Positions 27,334-39,574 of a DNA stretch of 64,000 nt are shown one piece after another. The translations under genes were made by a program, and so were the position numbers. The DNA is taken from the NCBI GenBank assembly GCA_963759115.1, contig CAVWXT010000001.1, positions 1,054,001 to 1,118,000 on the forward strand. Direction: 5' to 3'. The notes under the pieces are model-generated. The model saw nothing but the letters and a program-made list of their open reading frames with translations, did not search any database and was not told where the DNA came from. This stretch comes from CAVWXT01 sp963759115. GTDB lineage: Bacteria; Planctomycetota; Planctomycetia; Pirellulales; Thermoguttaceae. The number at the start of each line of letters is the position of its first letter. Position 1 is the stretch's first letter.

Positions 27334-28262
27334 GTGAAGCTTCTCCGCAGCCTGGATGATTTTCCTGAGACTTTTCGCGGCGGCGCCGTGTCGATCGGCA
27401 ACTTCGACGGCGTCCACCTCGGCCATGCGCGGCTGGTGGAGCGGCTGCGGGCGATGGCCGGCCGAGTCGGCGGGCCCGCGGTGGCGTTCACCTTCGATCC
27501 CTCGCCGACGCGAATCCTCCGGCCCGATGCCGCCCCCGAGCCGCTCATCGGGGTCGAGCGGAAAGTGGAAATCCTCGCCGAGATGGGCGTCGACGCCGTG
27601 CTGGTTTACCCCACCGACAAGAATCTTCTCGAACTGGAGGCCCGCGAGTTCTTCGACCGCATCGTTCGCGATCGATTGGCGGCCCGGGCCCTGGTCGAGG
27701 GCCCCAATTTCTTCTTTGGCCACAATCGGACGGGCAACGTCGAAGTCCTCCGCCGTTTCTGTGCCGAAGCGAACCTGCGATTCGAGGTGGTCGAGCCGGT
27801 AGAGATCGAAGGGCAGATCGTTTCCAGCTCCCGCATTCGCGCCTTGGTGTCGGCGGGAAGGATGAACGACGCCCGGACGATGTTGGGCCGCCCGTACCGC
27901 ATTCGGGGCGTGGTGGTGCGCGGGGCCGGCCGCGGCACCGGTTTGGGCTACCCGACGGCCAATGTCGCCCAGATCGACACGCTCCTGCCGGGCGAGGGGA
28001 TTTACGCGGCTCGCGCCGCGCCCCCGCCGACAACGTCTGGTATCCGGCGGCGGTCAACATTGGGCCGAATCCCACCTTCGGCGAAGGCAACCTGAAGATC
28101 GAAGCGTACCTGATCGGGTTCGCCGGCACGCTGTACGGGCAGCCGATCGAGGTTGACTTTCTCGCTCGCTTGAGGGACATTAGACGATTCGATTCGGTCG
28201 AAGCCCTGCTGGCCCAGATGGCCCGCGACATGGCCCAAACGGTCGAGATGTTGGACGCGTGA
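27334..28262 (+). CDS. ribF: Bifunctional riboflavin kinase/FAD synthetase (one frameshift)
   Basis: About 309 residues. The N-terminal adenylyltransferase half has SIGNFDGVHLGHARLVERL, the HxGH-type nucleotidyl-transfer motif, and EGPNFFFGHNRTGN, and ends IVSSSRIRALVSAGRMNDAR. The riboflavin kinase half begins VVVRGAGRGTGLGYPTANV (the PTAN motif). The frame changes near 28018, and the kinase continues in another frame (AAVNIGPNPTFGEGNLKIEA, EVDFLARLRDIRRFDSVEAL) to the TGA at 28262. It makes FMN and FAD in the cytoplasm. It is 29 bases upstream of nrnA and probably co-transcribed. Confidence 0.93.
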
Positions 28263-28291
28263 CCTGACACAGAACTCGGATATTCGCTCCC

Positions 28292-29284
28292 ATGATAGAC
28301 TGGTCCCGTTTCGTCGAGATCGTTCGCAGCCATCAGCGGTTCGTATTGACCACCCACGTCCGGCCGGATGGCGATGCGTTGGGCTGTGAGGTGGCCTTGG
28401 CAGAGATTCTGGCAGTCCTCGGCAAGGACGTGCTGGTGTGCAATGCCTTTGCCGTCCCGCCCAGCCTGCGGTTCCTCGACCCGTCCGGAAGACTTCGGCA
28501 ATTGGGCGTCGAGGCATTGCCCGAACAACTCAGCGACCGCGAGGTGCTGATCGTGCTCGACACGACGGCCTGGGCGCAGTTGGGGGCGATGGCCGAGGTG
28601 GTCAAAACGACCAAGGCCCTCAAGGTCGTGCTCGATCATCACGTCAGCGGCGACGACCTGGGCGCCGAGCTGTTCAAGGACGCGGACGCCGAGGCGACCG
28701 GCTGGCTGGTGATCGAAGCGGCCGACCAGTTGGGCGTGCGGTTGACGCCGGCAATCGCCCGGCCCGCCTTTGTCGCCCTGGCTACCGACACGGGCTGGTT
28801 CCGATTTTCGTCGACCACGGCCGACACGCTGCAACTGGCCTCGCGGCTGGTCGATGCGGGCGCCGTGCCGGACCAGCTTTTCAAGGAGCTTTACGAAAAC
28901 GACTCTCACGCGCGGCTGCAACTGATCGGCCGGACGCTCGCCCGCTCGCAGACCGAGTTGGGCGGGCGGTTGATTTACTCGTCGATCGACCAGGCGGATT
29001 TCGCCGCCACGGGGGCCCTGCCTTCCGATAGCGAAGACATCATCAACATGATGCTCTCGGTGCGCGGCACGGAGGCGGCCGTGATCCTGGTCGAACAGGC
29101 CACCGGCGGCTTCAAGATCAGTCTGCGGAGCCGCTGCGAACTCGATTGCAGCGCCGTCGCCGAGCAGTTCGCCGGTGGTGGGCACCGCAAGGCCGCCGGG
29201 GCGTTCTTGAACGAGCCGCTCGATTCGGCCCGCCAGAAGATCCTCGACGCCGTCCGCGCCGCGATGCAACTCGCGGGCCACTAG
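28292..29284 (+). CDS. nrnA: DHH/DHHA1 phosphoesterase (NrnA-like nanoRNase/pAp phosphatase)
   Basis: 330 residues and intact. The DHH domain has THVRPDGDALGCEVAL, LIVLDTT and the DHH motif in KVVLDHHVSGDD, plus ATDTGWFRFSST. The C-terminal DHHA1 domain ends with FAGGGHRKAAGAFL, the substrate-binding GGGH motif. Family enzymes degrade 2-5-nt RNAs and dephosphorylate pAp, using Mn2+ held by the DHH aspartates. It follows ribF closely. Confidence 0.92.
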   Translation: MIDWSRFVEIVRSHQRFVLTTHVRPDGDALGCEVALAEILAVLGKDVLVCNAFAVPPSLRFLDPSGRLRQLGVEALPEQLSDREVLIVLDTTAWAQLGAMAEVVKTTKALKVVLDHHVSGDDLGAELFKDADAEATGWLVIEAADQLGVRLTPAIARPAFVALATDTGWFRFSSTTADTLQLASRLVDAGAVPDQLFKELYENDSHARLQLIGRTLARSQTELGGRLIYSSIDQADFAATGALPSDSEDIINMMLSVRGTEAAVILVEQATGGFKISLRSRCELDCSAVAEQFAGGGHRKAAGAFLNEPLDSARQKILDAVRAAMQLAGH

Positions 29285-29325
29285 GCACTGCTGATTGTCA
29301 AGAAACACAATGTCGATTCAAGTCG

Positions 29326-29384
29326 TTTAGCCGGCGGACTTGTCCGCCGGGTCTGTCGCGCGGCGGGCGAGCCCGCCGGCTAAA
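29326..29384. repeat. Double-hairpin repeat after nrnA
   Basis: tttagccggcgg (29326-29337) pairs with ccgccggctaaa (29373-29384), and inside are two further hairpins (ccggcggacttgtccgccgg and cggcgggcgagcccgccg). The unit looks like a REP-type element and may double as a terminator for ribF-nrnA. Confidence 0.75.
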
Positions 29385-29417
29385 CCAGGTCCATGACTTC
29401 TCCGCGAGTTGCCGGCC

Positions 29418-30010
29418 ATGCAGAACTCCCATTCTTCCTGTTGCTGTGGCGGAGGTGAGCCGCCGGTTCGTGGCGACAACCGCCGCGGCTTCTTCGGCCA
29501 GGCCGCGGCGATCGTCTGCGGCGGCTTGGCGCTGCTGGTTCCCGCCGCCGCGGGCATCGCAGCCTTTCTGAATCCGTTGCGGCAGAAGGGCCAGAGCGGC
29601 CAGTTCCTGCGGCTGGCTTCGCTCGACGTGCTGCCCGAGGACGGCACTCCGCAGAAGTTCCCCGTGATCGCCGACCGCACCGACGCCTGGAACCGCTTTC
29701 CCGCGGGGCCGATTGGCGCCGTCTATTTGCTGCGCAACGGCGGCCAAGTGACGGCGCTGCAAGTCGCTTTGTCCCCACGAGGGTTGCTCGATCGGTTACG
29801 ACTCGCAGCGGCAAGATTTTCGCTTGCCCGTGCCACAAGCAGCCGCAGTTCGACCTCGCAGGGAAGCGAACCGACGGCCCGGACTCGTATAGCCCCCGCG
29901 ACATGGACGCTCTGGAAGTCGAAATCCGCGACACCAACAACCAGAAAGAAGTGTGGGTCAAGTTCCAGACCTTCCTGCAGGGCGTGGCCGAGAAGGTTGC
30001 CCAAGGATAG
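29418..30010 (+). CDS. qcrA: Rieske iron-sulfur subunit of a bc-type complex (two frameshifts)
   Basis: About 197 residues. A Cys-rich N-terminus (SSCCCGGGE) precedes a Tat-like membrane anchor (RRGFFGQAAAIVCGGLALLV). The Rieske domain follows (DVLPEDGTPQKFPVIADRTD, GAVYLLRNGGQV). Two frame changes near 29765 and 29806 then expose both cluster motifs, CPHEGCSIGYD and FACPCHKQPQFDL, with the 2Fe-2S Cys/His ligands. The tail is DALEVEIRDTNNQKEVWVKF to the stop at 30010. It passes electrons from (mena)quinol to cytochrome c. It lies 3 bases before the cytochrome b gene. Confidence 0.85.
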
Positions 30011-30013
30011 ATC

Positions 30014-31851
30014 ATGAAAGTTCTCCGTTCCTGGTTCAGCACTCGGACCGGTTTTGGCGAGGGGTGCTGCCGGTTGGCGGAATCACCGGTTCCCGGCAAG
30101 ATGTGCTGGTGCAAGGTCTTGCCCTGCACGATCGCCTTCGCCTTTTGCGTGCAGGCGATCACCGGTTTCTTCCTTTGGGCATACTACAGTCCCAGCGCGC
30201 AGACCGCTTGGGAAAGCGTTTACTTCCTGCAAAACGAGGTCGCCGGCGGCTGGCTGTTGCGGGCGATGCACCACTACTCGGCCCACGTGCTGCTGGCGAT
30301 GCTGATCGTCCAGGTCGTGCATAGCATTGTCACCGGAGCCTGCCGCGCCCGCGCGAACTGGTCTTCTGGGCCACCGTCGGCCTGGGACTCTGTGCGCTGG
30401 CGGCCGTTTTGACCGGCGATCTGCTGTCTTGGGACCAGAACGGCTACGCCGCGACGAAAACCCGAACCGGCTTCCTCGCCTTTCTGCCGCTGGTGGGCCA
30501 GAGCCTGCTGAAGATTGCCATCGGCGGTCCCGGGCCGGCATTGGGAAATCTGACGCTTACCCGCTTCTTCGCCCTGCACGTCGGCCTGTTTGCCGCGGCT
30601 TTCGCGTGCTGTTGCTGGTCCGCAGCGTCTTGGCCCGCCGCGCCGACGCCGCCGCCACCGGCCGAGGCACGCCCTATTGGCCCGCCTACGCGTGGCGCGG
30701 CGCCGTGGCGTGCTTGCTCACGCTGGCGGTGGTCGTGCTCCTGTCGTGTCAACACGGAACGGCCCTGCCGGAGGCGGGCGTGCCGCTGCTTTCGCCGGCC
30801 GACACCGATCCGGCCAATCTGCTACAAGGCCGCGCGGCCCGAGTGGTTCTTGGTCGGCGTATATGAATTCACGCACCTGTTCTCCAACGCGCTGGTGCCG
30901 ATCTTTATCGTACCGGGGTTGGTGCTGTGCATCGTGTTGGCGATGCCGTTTCTGGCGAGCCGAGCCATCGGGCAGGTCTTCAATGTGGTGTTCACCTTGG
31001 GGCTGCTGGTCGCCCTGGCGGCCCTAAGCTATCATTCGCTGGCCAAGGACCGTGCCGACGCGGCACAGCAGAACGCGATTGCCGTCGAGCAATGGCAGGC
31101 CCAGCGGGTGCGCGAACTCGCCCGGCACGAAGGCATCCCGCCCACCGGCGCCTTGACGTTGTTACGCAAGGATCCCAAGGCCGAGGGCCGGCGGTTGTTC
31201 ACGCAATATTGCGCCAGTTGCCACGATCATGGCACGAGCGACGGCCTGGTGGCCCAGGGCGAAGATCTCTGGATCGAGCAGTCAACGGCCCCCAATCTTG
31301 CCGGCTTCGCTAGCCGTCCCTGGCTCAAGGGCCTCTTGGACCCGAAGCAAATCGTCGGCCCGCACTACTTTGGCAACACCAAACTCTGCCGGAGCAAGAT
31401 GGTGGATTGGGTGAAGGCTAACTTGGCCGAACTTGACTCCGCCGAGAAAACGGACCTCGAAAAGGTGATCATGGCCGTCTCGGCCGAGGCGCAGTTGCCG
31501 GCTCAGCGGGACGCCGATGCCAAGGACGCCAAGGCCATCGAGGAGGGCCGGAAGCTCATTCTCGGCGGCACCAGTCTGTTCACCTGCACCGATTGCCACA
31601 AGCTCCGCGAGAAAGGCACGCAGGGCGACGCCCCGAATCTGACCGGCTATGGCTCGCCGGAGTGGATCGCGGGCGTCATCCGCAACCCGGCCTCGCCGCG
31701 TTTCTACGGCAAGCTCAACGACCGCATGCCGGCCTACGCGGCGTCCGCCGATCCCGCCCAAAACACGCTCAGCGCCCGCCAGATCGAGCTGCTGACCGAC
31801 TGGCTCCGCGGCCAGTGGTATGAAGAAATTTCCGGGGTTGAAGGGGACTAA
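30014..31851 (+). CDS. Cytochrome b fused to a di-heme cytochrome c (frameshifted)
   Basis: A single polypeptide of about 610 residues read across frame changes near 30340, 30600 and 30830. The cytochrome b helices come first (FCVQAITGFFLWAYYSPSAQ, RAMHHYSAHVLLAMLIVQVV, GDLLSWDQNGYAATKTRTGF, RFFALHVGLF). The quinone-site-like segment EWFLVGVYEFTHLF and further membrane helices follow. The C-terminal ~300 residues carry two c-heme motifs, CASCH and CTDCH. With the upstream Rieske gene this forms a bc-type quinol:cytochrome c reductase in which c1 is replaced by a fused di-heme domain. The second His expected in helix D is not evident, possibly because of the frame break. Confidence 0.85.
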
Positions 31852-32009
31852 CAATTGGGGATCGGATGGAAGCCGCTTGCTGGCCCGCAGACAGCCATAC
31901 CGCCACATTCCGCCCAGTCTCGCTAACCTCCCAAACGACGTTTTCCTGCCTCGAAAATCCGGAAGAATCGGTATAGTCTGCTGTCTTGGCGGCCGATGCT
32001 AGGAACACC

Positions 32010-32795
32010 ATGTGGTGCGTACATTGCCGCCAGGACGTTCCCGCCGTTCCATCGGCCGAACGGGAGTATTGCTGCCCCCGTTGTGGGGAGGTGATCCGCC
32101 TCGATACGCACCACTGCGTCCACGGGCTGCCAAAGGCCGATTCCCGCAAGAAGGAATCGCCGGCGGCGGCGGAAGTCGCGGGCCGTCCCCCGTTTTACGA
32201 CGGCTGGGAGTGGGACGAGGAACTGCGGCACGTCCAACGGGCGCTGCAAATCGGCAAAGCCCCCAGCGGCAACGCCGAGCCCGTCCAGCGGCCCGCGGCG
32301 TCACGGCTTGACTTGCCCCACGCCGCTGCGCCCGGATGGCACGCCCTCGTTGCGGGCCGTTCCGGCAAGAAGCCCAAGGCCGACGCCGGCGGAGTTCACG
32401 GCGTTCTCACCTGGCTGGCCCTGTTGGCTGGCGCAACGGGTTTCGCCTGCGGCGGAGTGCTCCTGGGCTGGTCGCTGGCGACCGGTCGCCGGGAGCTTTG
32501 GAACATCGGCCTGCCGGTGGCGCTCGGCGGCCAAATCGGCCTGATTGTCGGGTTGGTGTTGCAGCTCGATTGGCTCTGGCACGAGAATCGTGAGGCAGCC
32601 GCCAAGCTCGAAGACGTCGACGAGCAACTCCACGAGTTGAAGGCCACCACCACGCTGTTGAGCACCGGTCAAGGCCCGGCCACCAGCACGTTCTACACGC
32701 ACTTTGCCGGCGGCGCCAGTCCGCAACTGCTGCTGACCGACCTGAAGAGCCAATTGGACCTGCTGGCGATGAGGATCGCTCAGAGCGAGCGGTGA
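32010..32795 (+). CDS. Zinc-ribbon membrane protein with coiled coil
   Basis: 261 residues. The N-terminal zinc ribbon (MWCVHCRQDVPA, YCCPRCGEV) is followed by a disordered linker, a short amphipathic WEWDEELRHVQRALQ segment and two membrane helices (GVLTWLALLAGATGFACGGV and LWNIGLPVALGGQIGLIVGL). The C-terminal coiled coil is EAAAKLEDVDEQLHELK. It resembles a family of planctomycete proteins with no assigned function. Start chosen at the ATG placing WCVHC first. Probably an inner-membrane protein with cytoplasmic zinc ribbon. Confidence 0.75.
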   Translation: MWCVHCRQDVPAVPSAEREYCCPRCGEVIRLDTHHCVHGLPKADSRKKESPAAAEVAGRPPFYDGWEWDEELRHVQRALQIGKAPSGNAEPVQRPAASRLDLPHAAAPGWHALVAGRSGKKPKADAGGVHGVLTWLALLAGATGFACGGVLLGWSLATGRRELWNIGLPVALGGQIGLIVGLVLQLDWLWHENREAAAKLEDVDEQLHELKATTTLLSTGQGPATSTFYTHFAGGASPQLLLTDLKSQLDLLAMRIAQSER

Positions 32796-32910
32796 GAAGG
32801 AAGTGTTGAATGCTGAATGATGAGTGATGAGTTGCTCCGTCTTCCACTCATCCGGGATGAGTTGGAAAACTCGTCCTGACAGCGTAAGCAATTTGCCCTC
32901 GCGCGACGTC

Positions 32911-33899
<989 letters not shown>

Positions 33900-34118
33900 T
33901 TTGCGGGTTCTCCGAGGAAAGTTGGGGACCCATGTGGCGTGACGGTAGCTTCAAAGTGAGCGGTTGGGTGGGCAATCAGCGTCGCTAATGAAAGATAGCA
34001 CGAAGTGCGGGGGCAATACAGGGGCGATTGCAGGTGAGACGGAGGTAGGTTCTCTTTGGTTGCTGACACCGTTAGTTCCGCGGCCCGCAGTCCTGGCAAA
34101 TGCTTCTGTTAGCCTGCG

Positions 34119-35087
34119 CTATTCGAAGACCATCTTGGGAGGGCACTTGAGTTGCGGGTTGGCCGTGATCATAGATTTTACTAACTCGAAATCGCCATTC
34201 GAAGAAAAAACGAAACGAGACGAGTATAGAACTTGAAGCGAGTTCTGGTGAGTAACGTTCTCGGGGAGGAGAGGATCGGGATCACCAGAAGCAACCGCTT
34301 GCGCAATACGCTTGGTGGAGCTGATGTCGTGCGGGCAGAAGCCAGACGAACGTTCAACTTCGGCCGCGTCCTGCAAATATTTTTGGATGGCTCGTTGAAT
34401 GGATCGGCACAGAAAGCAAATCGAGAACTGTTTGCTGATTGGGAGATAGATTTCGACGCCTGGGCTCTCCAGGCCGAAGTTACCACGCCCCGGTCGCTTG
34501 ACGAGGTTGTACAGTGTAATGGGATTGTCAGATGTGCAGAACGGATTGCCTCTGGGTGCCCGCTGCAGGACCCAAGCCTTGTTGTAGAAGTGCTTCGCAA
34601 ACTCCTTTGCCATTGAAATGCTCGATAGACTGTAATGCTTTACATCGTCATCATTCATCTCCGGAACGGCGTCGCCGGGATCAATTCCACGGTCGGCAAG
34701 GCAATTGCGGAGGCCAGATATCATGCTTTTGATACGGTGACGTGCGCCTCGTACTCGCAGTTGTTGCACCGCGGCAAAGAGCGATACAGCGATACGGTCC
34801 TCTTTTGTGAGGTGACTGAGAGATTCCTTATGGAGAATTCCTTCGACAATACGAGAGACACCCGCCTCCATGCGTGCCATGAACGGTTCCAAGGAGTGTT
34901 GCCGACCATCGTACTCAAAGTCGTAGAAACCGGCTTCGGCGGCAACATTGCGCGGCGACGTGGTGAATCTGCTCTCGCGCAGCTTATCGAACACGTGCAG
35001 TTGCTTCCTCTTGCCCGCAGTGAAGTTGCGAAGAAGAAACTGAGGAACGTAGTGCTGGTTCCTTGGATGATTTGGGTGCGAAGTCAT
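34119..35087 (-). CDS. DUF4238 protein
   Basis: 322 residues starting MTSHPNHPRNQHYVPQFLLR, the hallmark N-terminus of DUF4238 (HYVPQFLLRNF). Other segments are KRKQLHVFDKLRESRFTTSP, AEAGFYDFE, an all-helical middle, and a C-terminal part with FCTSDNPITLY and YLPISKQFSICFL. Members are scattered in mobile and defence-rich regions; the catalytic role is unknown. The gene is clearly less GC-rich than housekeeping neighbours and intact, consistent with transfer. It runs in the same direction as the Mrr-like gene 135 bases upstream. Confidence 0.85.
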   Translation of the reverse strand: MTSHPNHPRNQHYVPQFLLRNFTAGKRKQLHVFDKLRESRFTTSPRNVAAEAGFYDFEYDGRQHSLEPFMARMEAGVSRIVEGILHKESLSHLTKEDRIAVSLFAAVQQLRVRGARHRIKSMISGLRNCLADRGIDPGDAVPEMNDDDVKHYSLSSISMAKEFAKHFYNKAWVLQRAPRGNPFCTSDNPITLYNLVKRPGRGNFGLESPGVEIYLPISKQFSICFLCRSIQRAIQKYLQDAAEVERSSGFCPHDISSTKRIAQAVASGDPDPLLPENVTHQNSLQVLYSSRFVFSSNGDFELVKSMITANPQLKCPPKMVFE

Positions 35088-35221
35088 GATTTCAGAAGGC
35101 GGACAAGGAGACGCTGACTGATTCTCGGTTGTCTTTCCCGCCAAATCCGCAAATTTGAGTGATCCCCTTTTCCTCTCCTTGACAACGGCCGACGCGATAG
35201 CTCACCTGCCGCCGGGGCTGG

Positions 35222-36220
35222 TTAGCTGGGCACCGGCCAGTAGACCCTGACCAAGGGGAGCAAAGTTCGGCCCTCGGTGTCAAAGGATTCATAGTGCGTG
35301 ACGATACAGGCCACGAGGTCATCAAGGTCGAGGAGCGTGAGGGGAATCTTTGATCGCTCTGCTTCATACCCGGCTTCCTTCGTAAAGCCGCCGGTGCTGA
35401 CATATAGGCCACGGTCACCTTCCCGGAGTCCACCAAGAAAGCTGCGAAGGTCCGGCGAGCCCATTGCGGTTCTCGGGCGATGCTTCACCTCGACTTTGAT
35501 GCGCGGTTCTTGAAAGCCGAGACCCATCGGGCGATGCAAAAACATCAACGCCACGATCAGGTCCTTTCGGCGTCACCCTTGTTCGATAGCCCATCGCGCG
35601 GAGAAGGGCGGCGGTCAGGTGCTCCAACTCCGAGTCGTCTAGTCGAATTACCTGGTCTTTGATCAACTCGTGGGCCGTTGCGACCGTTTCTTCGCGGCTC
35701 TCTTCAAGTTCCGCTTTTTCTTCTGCCGCAGGTTGCTCTGGCGTTGTTGTCTCAGCATCGGGTTCCAAGGTGATTGAAGCCTGCACCTCATCGTTGAGGG
35801 CAAACACCGTCGGGGGGCGCACGAGTGAATTACGTGACGCGACCGGAAGTCTGTCACGATCGACGTGACCTTCCCAAGTGGCTCTCCGCAGATTCGGGTA
35901 GTCCGGAATCTGGCTTGGATCGTAGAAGTAGTCGCCCGCAATCGTGCCAACCAGATACTCTCTGTTCTGCGGATTGTACGAAACGACCTTATCGCCGGGG
36001 CGCATCACACTCCGGAAATTGAAAAGCATGGCGATTGCGCCGCCCGCCGTACCGGCCTTGACACTAGGGTATGTCTGAAGATACAAGTCGCGAATCGCCT
36101 CTCGCGTTGCGGCGCTGCTTAGATCACCCATTTCGCACAGCCTATCGCGACAAATCCGCGAGAGAAGCCATCGATGGCCTGTCCCCCTTCTCCTGCTCGG
36201 ACCATCCACGCCTGCGACAT
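35222..36220 (-). CDS. Mrr-like restriction endonuclease with N-terminal recognition-type domain (two frameshifts)
   Basis: About 330 residues. The N-terminus MSQAWMVRAGEGGQAIDGFS changes frame near 36130 to MGDLSSAATREAIRDLYLQT. It then reads RPGDKVVSYNPQNREYLVGT and NLRRATWEGHVDRDRL. After an acidic linker comes the Mrr-cat nuclease: LTAALLRAMGYRTRVTPKGP, GVDVFASPDG, then in another frame (from ~35500) KVEVKHRPRTAMGSPDLRSF, giving the D...ExK catalytic triad. The tail is GGFTKEAGYEAERSKIPLTL. Mrr enzymes cut modified foreign DNA. The N-terminal ~150 residues probably read DNA modification but I cannot name the domain. Confidence 0.8.
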
Positions 36221-36662
36221 TCGTTCCTCCGTCACTCCCCAGCAGGTGTTTGAATTCAGCGGACGCCAAAGGCCGTGCGCTGAAATGAAGGCGAACAAAG
36301 GTGGCGCGGCTCTACTTGCCTCCGTCCACCTTTCGCCCGCCGTTTGTCCGTCATCCGGAAAAGTCGTTCCGTCGGTACTGGTCAGCATACAGGTCCCGCG
36401 CACCGCCCGTCAATGGGGGGATGGGCGGGGCAAGTTTTCTCGCCGCGTGCCGTACGCGAGTCGGATGCCGTTTGGGTTTGATGCTGGTGCGCAGGGCCTC
36501 GCCTTTACCAGCCTCGCCTTTACCAACCGCTTGCCACGCAGTGGAAGATGTATGACAATACGGACGTCACCAATATGCGGCTGATAGCCGCGGGACAGGG
36601 CGTCGGCGTCTCCGACGTTTGGGACCAAACGCTCTGGGGCCAAATTCAACGGGAATCTTGCC
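36221..36662. other. Non-coding gap with a 15-bp tandem duplication
   Basis: No supported gene. A perfect tandem duplication of gcctcgcctttacca occupies 36496-36510 and 36511-36525. The minus-strand frame 36410-36718 looks like a chance frame. Confidence 0.5.
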
Positions 36663-36891
36663 GTGGCGACTGACGAACCGGTAGACATCGCGGCGATCTT
36701 TCGCGAAGGAACGCTCATCGACAGGGCGATGAAACTTGGCCGTGCGCGACGCCATTCAGTTGCACAAGGAAAAGGGCGTGCCGCTGGTGGTCTGGCGCGA
36801 GGGGAAGATCATGTTCATCGCGCCCGAAGAGGCTGAGCGGACCTGGATCGAAGCAAATCCCGAACTGGCCGTCGCCTATTCGATGCTGTAA
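36663..36891 (+). CDS. Small hypothetical protein (one frameshift)
   Basis: Starting at GTG 36663, the frame reads TDEPVDIAAIFREGTLIDRA; an extra T near 36733 shifts it. It then continues LAVRDAIQLHKEKGVPLVVW and REGKIMFIAPEEAERTWIEA to a TAA at 36891. About 76 residues. The segment HKEKGVPLVVWREGKIMFI is typical of very small planctomycete proteins of unknown function that recur in multiple copies. It is too short and broken for certainty. Confidence 0.5.
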
Positions 36892-36955
36892 GGCGTTGCG
36901 GCGCAACGGTTTTGGGCGAACTTTGCGGGCCGGGGAAAAATCTTTCGAGGGGCTG

Positions 36956-36983
36956 TTGACGCCGATCCGAAAAGCGATAGAAT
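36956..36983 (+). promoter_or_regulatory. rrs promoter
   Basis: TTGACG (36956-36961), 16-base spacer, TAGAAT (36978-36983), followed by a ~230-base leader with hairpins before the mature 16S 5' end. Placement and strength suit a ribosomal RNA promoter. Confidence 0.7.
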
Positions 36984-37040
36984 TATGAGTCTCGGCTGAA
37001 GCTGCTGCCGTTGGCAGTAGGGGAGGTCGAGAAGCAGGTT

Positions 37041-37053
37041 TGCTCTTTGACAA
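37041..37053 (+). promoter_or_regulatory. boxA antitermination element in the rrs leader
   Basis: TGCTCTTTGACAA differs by one base from the Escherichia coli rrn boxA (TGCTCTTTAACAA). In the leader, boxA recruits the Nus factors that keep polymerase from terminating within rRNA. Confidence 0.8.
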
Positions 37054-37217
37054 TTTGGTTGTGACAACCTCAATTCTGATTCTTCAGCCGGTTGAAGACT
37101 GGTAGAAGAGTAGTTAGAGTGCCAGCCCTCGCGTTTCCGGGGGTTGGCAACTAGGTGAAAGCCTTTCGAGGTTAGCCAACCGCGGCGGCCGAAAGCCGTG
37201 GCGGATAAGCTTAAAAT

Positions 37218-38754
<1,537 letters not shown>

Positions 38755-38824
38755 TTATCCACCGTCCGGATGGCGACGTCCGAGACGGAAATTGTGGAGC
38801 CGGTCCTTCAACCGGAAGAACTCT

Positions 38825-38842
38825 CGCAGACTTCGGTCTGCG
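38825..38842 (+). other. UUCG-loop hairpin in the 16S trailer
   Basis: cgcagacttcggtctgcg, a 7-bp stem with a stable UUCG loop, lies about 80 bases past the 16S 3' end. It is likely a processing or stability element. Confidence 0.7.
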
Positions 38843-38886
38843 GGAAGAACTGATTGAGGTCGTCACGCCAAATCAAAGACAAACCA

Positions 38887-38926
38887 CGGCCCGGCCGGAT
38901 TAACCCTCCGCCGGGCCGAGCTTTTT
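38887..38926 (+). terminator. Rho-independent terminator of the rrs unit
   Basis: A 9-bp GC stem (cggcccggc with gccgggccg) is followed by gagcttttt. It ends transcription of the 16S gene as a stand-alone unit. Confidence 0.85.
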
Positions 38927-39061
38927 CTTGCGTGTCCCCCACCACCAACCAGCGACACATCGAGTCTCGCTGCCGCGCCCAACCACTTGAAGTCTACCCC
39001 TGCAAATGGTATAGTATGGTAATGCCGGCGCGATCCAATACTCCCATCAGCGACCGTCGCC

Positions 39062-39331
39062 ATGACTCCAGAAACGATCCAAAAGCACCTCCTCTATCAC
39101 CCGTTTCAACCATTCCGGGTGTGCCTCTCCGACGGGACATCGTACGAGGTTCGGCAGCCGGAAATGGTGCTGGTGTCGCAACGCGAGGTAATCATTGCGT
39201 TGCCCAAGCCGGGCGAGCGGTTTCCCAGACATCTCGTCTATTGTGATCTGCTGCATATTACGCGCATCGAGCCGATCAACGGCCAAACACCCGGTGAGTT
39301 GCCAGGGACGCCAGAAACCGTTGCGCCCTGA
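39062..39331 (+). CDS. Small hypothetical protein
   Basis: 89 residues: MTPETIQKHLLYHPFQPFRV, LSDGTSYEVRQPEMVLVSQR, LVYCDLLHITRIEPI. It looks like a small beta-barrel-type protein that recurs in planctomycete genomes, often near Phd-like antitoxin genes, as here (next gene 6 bases on). No known function. Typical pattern: helix followed by five short strands. Intact frame. Confidence 0.7.
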   Translation: MTPETIQKHLLYHPFQPFRVCLSDGTSYEVRQPEMVLVSQREVIIALPKPGERFPRHLVYCDLLHITRIEPINGQTPGELPGTPETVAP

Positions 39332-39337
39332 TAGACC

Positions 39338-39574
39338 ATAAAAACCGTTGACATCCAGGAAACGAACCTGGACGCCTGTGTCGTCGCCGCTCAATCGGAT
39401 CGCGTCGTCGTGACCCGCGGCGGCAATCCGGTCGCGCTGGTGGTCGGCGTGGAGGGCCTCGACGAGGAACAGACCCAACTCGGCGCCAGCGACGAGTTTT
39501 GGACGCTGATTTCCGTCCGCCGCAAGGAACCGACCATCGACCGGTCGACGTTGGAAAAGGAACTGGGAGGGTGA
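39338..39574 (+). pseudogene. Phd/YefM-like antitoxin lacking a normal start codon
   Basis: Reading from an ATA at 39338 gives KTVDIQETNLDACVVAAQSD, RVVVTRGGNPVALVVGVEGL and a C-terminal KEPTIDRSTLEKELGG: a complete Phd-type antitoxin of about 78 residues. An in-frame TAG lies two codons before it and no ATG, GTG or TTG stands where the family start would be (expected MKTVDI). A single base error or mutation is likely. No toxin gene follows, so it is an orphan. Confidence 0.6.
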
